Shown: in pieces, positions 1 through 5,210 of the stretch
Position numbering within the stretch: the stretch's first letter is position 1
Layout of the letters: each line of letters begins with the position of its first letter
Assembly (NCBI GenBank): GCA_030612605.1
Contig: JAUWNO010000187.1
Span: 1-5,210, forward strand
DNA length: 5,210 nt
Source of the DNA: Armatimonadota bacterium
GTDB lineage: Bacteria; Cloacimonadota; Cloacimonadia; Cloacimonadales; TCS61
Reading direction: 5' to 3'
Position numbers and translations under genes: made by a program
Notes under the pieces: model-generated
Told to the model about the DNA's origin: nothing
Databases searched by the model: none
Seen by the model: the letters and a program-made list of their open reading frames with translations, nothing else

Positions 1-533
1 AGAACCATCATCCTGCCAAAATCATCGAAAATGGCAAAAGCTTGAGCACGTTTTTCATCGTGTTTATGAGTTTTCGGCAATCCTTTTTTAAACGAAAAAA
101 AACTGTGAAAAATTTCGTGATTTGCAGGAAGCTCGATCAGCTCTTTTTCAGGGAAAACCTTTTGGATTTCTCTCCTGAAAGATGCATCCATTCCATAATC
201 ATCATCTGCCAGCAAGAATCCACCCTGAAGCAGATATTTTCTCAAATTCTCAGCATCTTTTTCCGAAAATGTTATATTGCCATGACCGGTCATAAATACA
301 AAAGGAAACTCAAATAATTTGGAATCAGCAGGTTTCACGATTGCCTGTTCCAAAGCAAAATCTGTTTGAATTGTTTTATTTAGATATTGAGCTAAATTTG
401 GCAAAATGTCCGAATCATTATACCAGTCTCCACCTCCATCATAATGAAGACGAGCCAATTGTGGTTTTTCTATTGCGTTTAAGAAGATCAGACTGAACAA
501 TAGACAAAAAACATTAAAGATTCTCACGAGCAT
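1..533 (-). CDS. DUF4159 domain-containing secreted protein (3' end cut by window edge)
   Basis: The reading frame runs from ATG at 533 down to base 1 with no stop, giving 177 codons plus two bases; the C-terminus lies outside the window. Residues 1-20 (MLVRIFNVFCLLFSLIFLNA) form a hydrophobic signal peptide, so the protein is probably exported. The rest matches my recollection of DUF4159: a GGGDWYND motif near residues 33-40, FMTGHGNI near 80-87, GGFLLADDDYGMD at 104-116, then SFR, KVFP, ELP and GLPKTHKHD at 151-159. The family has no established activity that I know of; members often sit in gene clusters with MoxR ATPases and von Willebrand-domain proteins, which are not visible here. The start is set by an AGGAG at 538-542, 4 nt upstream of the ATG. 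The gene begins inside the last codons of the radical SAM gene (20-nt overlap), so the two are probably cotranscribed and translationally coupled. Family call fairly sure; function unknown. Confidence 0.85.
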   Translation of the reverse strand, partial: MLVRIFNVFCLLFSLIFLNAIEKPQLARLHYDGGGDWYNDSDILPNLAQYLNKTIQTDFALEQAIVKPADSKLFEFPFVFMTGHGNITFSEKDAENLRKYLLQGGFLLADDDYGMDASFRREIQKVFPEKELIELPANHEIFHSFFSFKKGLPKTHKHDEKRAQAFAIFDDFGRMMV

Positions 534-2163
534 TCAACTCCTGCAAGCGTGATAGAATAACTTCTTCTTTATCTAAAAGCCATTCTCTCATACGTTTGAT
601 CAGTCTTTTTCTACCGGCAATATAATTTATATATTTGTTTTTTGGATATAAAATTTTTCGCAGTTTATTGGTCATCATATGCGGAATATTTTTTAAGATG
701 GTTTTCCAGAAAAAGAGAGGATATATTTTTCTTATTTTATTAAATTTTATATATTCAAAATCTCCATATTTTCCATTCATCTTACTTAAAATATAGGATA
801 TTTGTTCTGAAGATAAACTTTTGGTGCGAACATTTACCTGCAATCCATTATAAAAGCAGAAATCATTATAATTTGTAACTGCTTTTTCTTCAATCAAGTT
901 TTTCCGAAATTCTGTTTTTAAATGTGGAGTTGCCACAAAAAAGAAAGGTGCGTCTAATTTTATTTTCCGTGCAAAATGAAAATTATTCCAGATCTTTTCT
1001 TCAGTGTCATCCGGAAGTGCAACAATAAAACCTCCAGCACTTATGATATTATTTTCCTGTAATAATTTAACTGCATGCACGGATTCCGTGAGAACTTTTT
1101 TATCTTTAGATAATAATTCGATATCTTCAACTTCCACATTTTCAATTCCCAGGAATACAAATTTGAAACCGGCTTCTGCCATCTTTCTTGCCAAATTCTC
1201 ATCAGATGCAACTCCACGAACACTTGCCTGGATCATGTAATCGATATTATTGAATTTATTTTTTATGACCATATCACAGAAATTGTGCATATGACGAACA
1301 TCTAAAAAAGCATTATCATCCACGATAAATAATGATTCTGCTCCATTTGAAATCGAGTTTTCAATATCTTTCTGTATTCGATTCATGTCATATTTTCTAT
1401 AAGTTCTTCCATACATAAATGGCATACAACAAAAGTTGCAAGCCATTGTGCATCCCCTGGAAGTTTCGATCACATCTGTTCTTTTCCCAAAAGCAAAAAA
1501 ACTTTTTCTAATACGGATATTTCGTTTTGGAATTTTAAGTTTACTTAAATCGATATTTTCTGCACATTTGTTATGAATAAATTCTCCATTTTTTTTATAG
1601 GATAGATTTTTTATTTCAGAAAAATTACCAGGATTTTCTACAAGAGCTTTCACTAAATTATTAAAAGCAATTTCACCCTCTTTTCGGATCATAAAATCAA
1701 TATAAGAAACATCTTCAGAATTTGAAATTATATCATAAGCTAAAGTAATATGATATCCGCCAAAAACAGTGTAAATTTTCTCATTAAATTTTTTAATTAT
1801 TTTTGCAATTTCTACTGCTGTTTGATATTGAAAACTCATAGCAGAAAGTCCAATAATATCTGGCTGGAAGCTCTTAAGAAGCTTAATTAAATATTTTTTA
1901 AGATCTGAACGAACAGTTATCAAATCTACAATTGCGATCTTATCAATGATATCCTCATCCACATTTCCGGCAATAGACGCTAACCCGAGATTTGGAAACC
2001 TGGCTGCACGATCAAATCCGGATGCATAATTCGGCATTGATAAAAGCAGAATTCTCTGTTTCATAAAATTCTTAAACCTTCCATAAAATTCAAATACAGA
2101 TTCAGTTTGATTTTTTAATATCTTTCTTGTCAACAGATTATTATCTGCAAAATAGTTTGACAT
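514..2163 (-). CDS. B12-binding-domain radical SAM protein
   Basis: A 549-residue protein with the two-domain layout of the cobalamin-binding radical SAM superfamily (BchE/HpnJ-like architecture). Residues about 36-180 look like the N-terminal B12-binding Rossmann domain: RILLLSMP strand, FPNLGLASIAG, PDIIGLSAMS at 101-110 and the FGGYHIT segment at 134-140. The radical SAM core follows from about 230, with the CX3CX2C iron-sulfur motif CTMACNFC (C238, C242, C245) preceded by ETSRG; C246 adds a fourth adjacent cysteine. A FIVDDN segment at 279-284 and LGIEN at 338-342 fit later barrel strands. The C-terminal 70 residues are basic and aromatic and have no recognised domain. The listed start is the longest ATG but has no clear Shine-Dalgarno; Met34 (codon at 2062-2064), just before the first strand of the B12 domain, is a plausible alternative, with GGAAGG about 12 nt upstream. 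The gene heads a leftward unit with the DUF4159 gene. Substrate unknown: methyl transfer, cyclisation or other radical chemistry on a lipid or natural product are all possible. Confidence 0.9.
   Translation of the reverse strand: MSNYFADNNLLTRKILKNQTESVFEFYGRFKNFMKQRILLLSMPNYASGFDRAARFPNLGLASIAGNVDEDIIDKIAIVDLITVRSDLKKYLIKLLKSFQPDIIGLSAMSFQYQTAVEIAKIIKKFNEKIYTVFGGYHITLAYDIISNSEDVSYIDFMIRKEGEIAFNNLVKALVENPGNFSEIKNLSYKKNGEFIHNKCAENIDLSKLKIPKRNIRIRKSFFAFGKRTDVIETSRGCTMACNFCCMPFMYGRTYRKYDMNRIQKDIENSISNGAESLFIVDDNAFLDVRHMHNFCDMVIKNKFNNIDYMIQASVRGVASDENLARKMAEAGFKFVFLGIENVEVEDIELLSKDKKVLTESVHAVKLLQENNIISAGGFIVALPDDTEEKIWNNFHFARKIKLDAPFFFVATPHLKTEFRKNLIEEKAVTNYNDFCFYNGLQVNVRTKSLSSEQISYILSKMNGKYGDFEYIKFNKIRKIYPLFFWKTILKNIPHMMTNKLRKILYPKNKYINYIAGRKRLIKRMREWLLDKEEVILSRLQELNARENL
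538..542 (-). promoter_or_regulatory. Ribosome binding site for the DUF4159 gene
   Basis: On the minus strand this reads AGGAG, followed by 4 nt and the ATG at 533. It lies inside the end of the upstream radical SAM coding region. It decides the start of the DUF4159 gene, because the resulting N-terminus is a good signal peptide and an in-frame TGA lies immediately before the ATG. Confidence 0.7.
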
Positions 2164-2228
2164 AAAACTTTTAAAGATTGAATTGACAAATGATAATATG
2201 TTAATATTAATAATTCAGGAGAGCTAAG
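2164..2228. promoter_or_regulatory. Divergent intergenic region with candidate kdsA promoter and RBS
   Basis: These 65 bp separate the start codons of the leftward radical SAM gene and the rightward kdsA, so promoters for both probably lie here or just inside the flanking genes. A perfect TTGACA sits at 2183-2188 on the plus strand. The best -10 matches downstream (TATTAA at 2205-2210, or ATTAAT at 2206-2211) are weak in this very AT-rich stretch, and would start transcription almost on top of the ribosome binding site, so the promoter call is tentative. The kdsA Shine-Dalgarno AGGAG at 2217-2221, 7 nt before the ATG, is clear. No operator palindrome was recognised. Confidence 0.4.
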
Positions 2229-3032
2229 ATGGATCTTTTTGAAATGCTTGTGAATGATAATAAATTTTTCCTGATTGCCGGACCTTGCGTGATCGAGAGC
2301 GAAAAGATGGTACTTCAAGTAGCAGAAAAACTCAAAAAAGAAACCTTTAAAAGAGATATTATTTTTATCTTTAAATCTTCATATAAAAAGGCAAATCGCT
2401 CCTCAATTCTTTCTTTCAGCGGAGTTGGATTGGAGGAAGGTCTCAGAATTCTAAAGAAAGTGAAACAGGATTTTGACGTTCCGATTCTCACAGATGTTCA
2501 CGAAACTGATGAAATTAATTCTGTAGCAAAAGTTGCGGATGTGATTCAAATACCGGCATTTCTTTCACGTCAGACAGATTTGATTGTAGCAGCAGCAAAA
2601 ACCGGAAAAATTGTGAATATCAAAAAAGGACAATTTCTGGCACCCGAAGATATGAGACTGATTGCGGAAAAAGTTACATCTCAAAATAATGAACAAATCC
2701 TCTTAACAGAAAGAGGAACAAGTTTCGGTTATCACAATCTGGTTGTTGATTTTAGAAGTTTTGCAATCATGAAAAAGATCGGTTATCCGGTAGTTTATGA
2801 TGTAACTCACAGCTTACAGAAACCGACTTCAGATAAAACTACAGGTGGAACTCCGCAGTATGCTTTGATGATGGCAAAAGCCTCTCTGGCAACTGGATAT
2901 GTTGATGGCTTGTTTATCGAGACCCATCCTAATCCTAAAAAAGCTTTAAGTGATGCTGCCACGATGCTTCCTCTTGATGAGATTCCTAAATTCTTGGATG
3001 AATGTAAAAAGGTTGTGTATCATAATTTATGA
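2229..3032 (+). CDS. kdsA: 3-deoxy-8-phosphooctulonate synthase (Kdo-8-P synthase), metal-type
   Basis: Cytoplasmic enzyme that condenses phosphoenolpyruvate with D-arabinose 5-phosphate to Kdo-8-phosphate, the committed step towards Kdo of the LPS inner core (EC 2.5.1.55). At 267 residues it has typical full length. Family motifs seen in order: LIAGPCVIES (15-24), FKSSYKKANRSS (48-59), ILTDVHE (86-92), IQIPAFLSRQTDL (107-119), VNIKKGQFLAPEDM (129-142), LTERGTSFGYHNLVVDFRS (159-177), DVTHSLQ (191-197) and ETHPNP (231-236). C20, H194, E231 and D242 occupy the places of the four metal ligands known from the Aquifex enzyme; the metal-independent E. coli type has Asn in place of the Cys. The start has a strong AGGAG 7 nt upstream. 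It is the first gene of the rightward LPS unit; kdsC follows after a 162-bp structured spacer. DAHP synthase is the related alternative, but the KANRSS and FLSRQTDL motifs favour KdsA. Confidence 0.97.
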   Translation: MDLFEMLVNDNKFFLIAGPCVIESEKMVLQVAEKLKKETFKRDIIFIFKSSYKKANRSSILSFSGVGLEEGLRILKKVKQDFDVPILTDVHETDEINSVAKVADVIQIPAFLSRQTDLIVAAAKTGKIVNIKKGQFLAPEDMRLIAEKVTSQNNEQILLTERGTSFGYHNLVVDFRSFAIMKKIGYPVVYDVTHSLQKPTSDKTTGGTPQYALMMAKASLATGYVDGLFIETHPNPKKALSDAATMLPLDEIPKFLDECKKVVYHNL

Positions 3033-3057
3033 AAGATTATGAAAAAAAAGTGTACCG

Positions 3058-3173
3058 ACTTTCCGAAGCTTCCCACAAAGGAATACTTACTTTTAAGATT
3101 CGGAAAGTTTTAGCTCATTCGTAACCTTCCGAATCTTAAATATGAGAAAGATTGGAAGAAAGCTTCGGAAGGT
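3058..3173. repeat. Nested inverted-repeat element: four alternating copies of TTCCGAAKCTT
   Basis: The spacer between kdsA and kdsC is almost filled by a palindromic structure. The 11-bp word TTCCGAA(G/T)CTT occurs at 3061-3071 (forward), 3095-3105 (reverse), 3127-3137 (forward) and 3160-3170 (reverse), with starts 34, 32 and 33 bp apart. The inner pair extends to a stem of 18 bp (3092-3109 with 3123-3140) with one A/C mismatch and a 13-nt loop. The outer pair gives a 14-bp stem (3058-3071 with 3160-3173) with one G/U wobble. The variable base is G/C in the outer pair and T/A in the inner pair, so the nested fold pairs exactly, whereas neighbouring copies (1 with 2, 3 with 4) would each carry a mismatch. 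No U-run follows the structure on the plus strand and no ORF is present. It may be a REP/MITE-like dispersed element or a transcript-level structure; which is undetermined. Confidence 0.8.
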
Positions 3174-3194
3174 AGAAAAGATCAAGGAGATTTC

Positions 3195-3722
3195 ATGAAG
3201 GATTACTCACAAATTAAACTGCTTATATTGGACTGTGATGGAGTATTGTCTGATGGGAAAGTTGTGTATGGAGATAATGAAATCGAATTGAAAAGCTTCT
3301 CAGCTAAAGACGGACTGGGAATAAGGCTTCTTGAATTTTCTGGAATTCAAGTTGCAGTTATTACTGGTAGAGAATCGCAAGCATTAATTCGAAGATGTAA
3401 AGATTTACGAATAGAATATCTTTTTCAAAAAGTTAGAAATAAACTGGCAAAAGTTAAAGAAATATTGAGGGAATTAAAATTAATCTGGAAAAATGTAGCA
3501 TATATGGGTGATGACTGGAATGATTATCCAGCACTTAAAAAAGTATATTTATCAGCGGTTCCGAATGATGCTAACGAAGACATAAAAACAAAAGTAGATT
3601 TTATTGCGAATGCAAAAGGTGGGGAAGGAGCTGTGAGGGAGTTTATCGATTTCATCTTAAAGAAACAGGGAAAATATGAAAAAGCTGTGGCAGATTTCAT
3701 TGAGCATCTTGAAATATCTTAG
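3195..3722 (+). CDS. kdsC: 3-deoxy-D-manno-octulosonate-8-phosphate phosphatase (HAD type)
   Basis: Cytoplasmic HAD-superfamily phosphatase that hydrolyses Kdo-8-phosphate to free Kdo (EC 3.1.3.45), the step after KdsA. At 175 residues it has the usual length of stand-alone, capless KdsC. HAD motif I is LDCDGVLSDG (12-21) with nucleophile D13 and acid/base D15; motif II is the ITGRE threonine T57; the motif III lysine lies in NKLAKVKEI (82-90, probably K83); motif IV is GDDWND (105-110) with D106 and D107 for Mg2+. The C-terminal KGGEGAVREF (141-150), with the arginine-containing tail typical of KdsC, separates it from general HAD proteins. An AAGGAG at 3184-3189, 5 nt before the ATG, supports the start. 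The 3' end overlaps lptC by 47 nt. A related CMP-sialate-cluster phosphatase of the same fold is the only serious alternative, made unlikely by kdsA upstream and lpt genes downstream. Confidence 0.95.
   Translation: MKDYSQIKLLILDCDGVLSDGKVVYGDNEIELKSFSAKDGLGIRLLEFSGIQVAVITGRESQALIRRCKDLRIEYLFQKVRNKLAKVKEILRELKLIWKNVAYMGDDWNDYPALKKVYLSAVPNDANEDIKTKVDFIANAKGGEGAVREFIDFILKKQGKYEKAVADFIEHLEIS
3667..3671 (+). promoter_or_regulatory. Ribosome binding site for lptC, inside kdsC
   Basis: AGGGA lies 4 nt before the ATG at 3676, inside the coding region of kdsC. It favours that ATG over the in-frame TTG at 3709, which has no purine-rich Shine-Dalgarno at proper distance but would give a shorter, equally lipoprotein-like leader. 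Confidence 0.5.
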
Positions 3723-4248
3723 TATCGTTTTAATTGTCTTTTTAATTTCCTGTGTCCAAACAGAAGAAAACCTGTCTTCACAGCAAAGCGATGAAATTCC
3801 AGACCAACAAAGCGATTATGTTACGATTATCACAACCAATAAAGAAATAATCGAACAGGAAATCACTGCTGTTCATATCGATAGGTATACACAAAAAAAG
3901 CTGACTATTGCTGATACGGTTTTCGTGAAAAATTTTACTCCGGAAGGTGAACTTCAATCCACAATTTACTGTGATAAAGCGGAAATCGATGATGTGAAAA
4001 ATATTCTAATCGGAATGGGAAATGTGGTAGTTACAGATGAAAATGGTGATAACGGAATTTTGAAAACACCCTATCTTATCTGGAACAGGAATAATGACGA
4101 AATTCTTGCAAAAGAAGGAGTTACATTAATACGAAAAGAAAGTGTGCTTCATGGTTTGGAAATGGTTACCGATATTAATCTGGAAAAGGTCAAAATTATA
4201 AAAGTATCTGCTGAGGGAGAAATATCCGATGAAAAAATCGATTGGTAA
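3676..4248 (+). CDS. lptC: LPS export periplasmic protein LptC, predicted lipoprotein
   Basis: LptC links the inner-membrane LptBFG transporter to the periplasmic LptA bridge that carries LPS to the outer membrane. This 190-residue protein begins with a basic, hydrophobic leader ending in a lipobox LISC (23-26), so C26 is probably lipidated and the mature protein membrane-anchored. A polar Gln/Ser/Glu-rich linker (about 28-48) contains two QQSD units from a near-duplicated 12-nt word. The remainder resembles the LptC/OstA beta-jellyroll: ATG-independent features include GELQSTIYCDKAEI (91-104), a GNVVVT strand (115-120), PYLIWN (132-137) and the terminal pattern EGVTLI then HGLEMVTD. The best-known LptC (E. 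coli) has an uncleaved transmembrane anchor; lipoprotein forms are annotated in other phyla. The 47-nt overlap with kdsC and 20-nt overlap with the next gene imply tight coupling. A TTG at 3709 is an alternative start. Sequence similarity in this family is low, so the call leans on context as well. Confidence 0.85.
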   Translation: MKKLWQISLSILKYLSIVLIVFLISCVQTEENLSSQQSDEIPDQQSDYVTIITTNKEIIEQEITAVHIDRYTQKKLTIADTVFVKNFTPEGELQSTIYCDKAEIDDVKNILIGMGNVVVTDENGDNGILKTPYLIWNRNNDEILAKEGVTLIRKESVLHGLEMVTDINLEKVKIIKVSAEGEISDEKIDW

Positions 4249-5210
4249 CCCAGTTAGAATTTTCATTATTTTTCTTTTTCTTCTCTTTTCAGATATACTA
4301 TTTTCAGATGAAAATGATCTTCGTCCTTACAGGCTGATTAACGCAGATACTTTGATCGTTAATAAAATTAATGAAGAATATGTTACTGATTTGATTGGTA
4401 ATGTTCATTTTTTTTATGGAGAAACAGAATTTTTCTCTGATTTTGCAAAATTGTATGAAAAAAAGAAAATTTCAATCTTAACAGGTAATGTAAAAGTTTT
4501 TGATGATTCCTTGAGTTTATTTGCAGATAAAGTAAAGTACCTTCGTTTGAATGAAGAATTGATTCTTAAGGAAAATGTGTTTGTGGAAGAAGCTCATCAG
4601 GATTCTACGATTAGAACTTTTAAGGCAAAAAGAGTAAATTATTTCCGGGATAAAAAAGAGTTTTATGCATTTGATGATGTATTTGTTTATGATGAGCGGG
4701 AAAAGCTGAACGGTAGTTGCGGGAAATTGGTTTATTATTTGAATGATGGTTACGGCTATCTTTTAATAAGTCCGGTTCTTTCTTCAGAGAGAGAAGATTC
4801 ACTCACAATTTCCGCAGAAAAAATAGAGTACTATAAAAATTTCAAGAAAATTGTGGCAATGTTCAATACTAAAACCGAATCAAAAGATTTTACGATTACA
4901 AGCGATTTTTTGATTTATTTTGATGATGAGAATAAAGCTATTTTTCTGGGAGAACCGAAGTTTTATTCTGAGTTTGCAGATGCATCTGCAGTTGAATTCA
5001 AGATTTTATTTGATGACCAGAAAATTAAAAAAGCAGAATTACAGGATTCCTGTCGGATTGATTTTAAAACTAAAGAGGAAAAAGTAAAACGGAATTTGAT
5101 TTTAGCGGATTTTATTGAAAGGCATTTTGAAGATTGTATCATCAACTTCTGTGAATCTATTGGTAATGTTGATTCCTATTTTCAGCAGAACAAAAATGAG
5201 AAAGAAGATT
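4229..5210 (+). CDS. OstA/LptA-like LPS transport protein (3' end cut by window edge)
   Basis: The frame opens at ATG 4229 and stays open for 327 codons plus one base to the window edge. Residues 1 to about 26 form a signal peptide (basic start, then IFIIFLFLLF and a polar boundary near LFSDEN), so it is periplasmic or outer-membrane. The mature part shows the repeating OstA pattern of short beta strands: IGNVHFFYGETEFFSDFAKLYE (split here as GNV at 57-59 and SDFAKLYE at 70-77), TGNVKVF (85-91), FADKVKYL (98-105), KENVFVEE (114-121), FKAKRVNYF (131-139), DDVFVYDE (149-156), ISAEKIEYY (194-202) and ITSDFLIYF (223-231). This is built like a string of LptA jellyroll units that binds lipid A or hands LPS on. 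It is already much longer than single-unit LptA (about 180 residues in E. coli), so it is either a multi-unit OstA-like protein or the N-terminal part of an LptD-like protein. It overlaps lptC by 20 nt; GGGAG at 4215-4219 is 9 nt before the start. Confidence 0.85.
   Translation, partial: MKKSIGNPVRIFIIFLFLLFSDILFSDENDLRPYRLINADTLIVNKINEEYVTDLIGNVHFFYGETEFFSDFAKLYEKKKISILTGNVKVFDDSLSLFADKVKYLRLNEELILKENVFVEEAHQDSTIRTFKAKRVNYFRDKKEFYAFDDVFVYDEREKLNGSCGKLVYYLNDGYGYLLISPVLSSEREDSLTISAEKIEYYKNFKKIVAMFNTKTESKDFTITSDFLIYFDDENKAIFLGEPKFYSEFADASAVEFKILFDDQKIKKAELQDSCRIDFKTKEEKVKRNLILADFIERHFEDCIINFCESIGNVDSYFQQNKNEKED

Noticed and set aside
42..317. Plus-strand open frame of 91 codons near the left edge
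   Set aside because: It lies antisense to the DUF4159 gene, whose minus-strand translation has clear family motifs; the plus-strand product is low-complexity and unrecognisable, with no good Shine-Dalgarno.
1004..1240. Open frames on both strands inside the radical SAM gene
   Set aside because: Both the plus-strand frame and the alternate minus-strand frame at 1041-1223 lie within a well-supported 549-codon gene and encode nothing recognisable.
2130..2318. Minus-strand 62-codon frame across the divergent intergenic region
   Set aside because: It overlaps the starts of both the radical SAM gene and kdsA in other frames and shows no domain or signal; it is a chance frame.
3058..3173. Rho-independent terminator after kdsA
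   Set aside because: The stems are long but not especially GC-rich, the loops are large, and no U-run follows either right arm on the plus strand. The A-run at 3042-3049 would act as a U-run only for minus-strand transcription, for which there is no gene nearby.
3058..3173. CRISPR array or tRNA in the kdsA-kdsC spacer
   Set aside because: The repeated words are only 11 bp and alternate in orientation, unlike direct CRISPR repeats, and no cloverleaf or T-loop consensus is present.
3781..3816. Short tandem-like repeat CARCAAAGCGAT within lptC
   Set aside because: Only two copies, 24 bp apart, encoding the QQSD units of a polar linker; this is ordinary low-complexity drift and not a repeat element.
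4620..5145. Two minus-strand 60-codon frames (4620-4802 and 4963-5145)
   Set aside because: Both are antisense to the continuous OstA-like frame, which has a signal peptide, an RBS and OstA strand patterns; the antisense products look random.

Overview
The window looks like a chromosomal segment from an AT-rich (roughly one-third G+C by eye), diderm LPS-making bacterium. It has genes for Kdo synthesis (kdsA, kdsC) followed by LPS-transport genes (an LptC-like lipoprotein and an OstA/LptA-like protein). No ribosomal or other marker gene fixes the taxon. The style is compatible with a little-cultured, Bacteroidota/FCB-like or Cloacimonadota-like lineage: AT-rich, a metal-type KdsA, a lipoprotein LptC and a long OstA-like protein. 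That placement is only a guess. No plasmid, phage, IS or CRISPR signatures were seen.

Layout: two transcription units diverge from a 65-bp intergenic region at 2164-2228. Leftwards (minus strand) run a cobalamin-binding-type radical SAM protein (514-2163) and, overlapping its stop codon by 20 nt, a secreted DUF4159-family protein that leaves the window at base 1. Rightwards (plus strand) run kdsA (2229-3032), a 162-bp spacer with a striking four-copy inverted-repeat structure, kdsC (3195-3722), lptC (3676-4248, overlapping kdsC by 47 nt) and an OstA/LptA-like gene (4229 to the right edge, overlapping lptC by 20 nt).

How the genes work together: KdsA condenses arabinose 5-phosphate with PEP to Kdo-8-phosphate, and KdsC removes the phosphate to give Kdo for the LPS inner core. 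The LptC-like and OstA-like proteins would form part of the periplasmic bridge that carries finished LPS to the outer membrane. The order kdsC-lptC-lptA resembles that in Proteobacteria, here with kdsA placed ahead of it. The radical SAM/DUF4159 pair has no assignable substrate.

The least ordinary element is the kdsA-kdsC spacer. It carries four copies of an 11-bp word in alternating orientation at about 33-bp spacing, with matched base changes that favour one nested fold. It could be a dispersed palindromic repeat (REP/MITE-like) or an RNA structure affecting kdsC-lptC expression.
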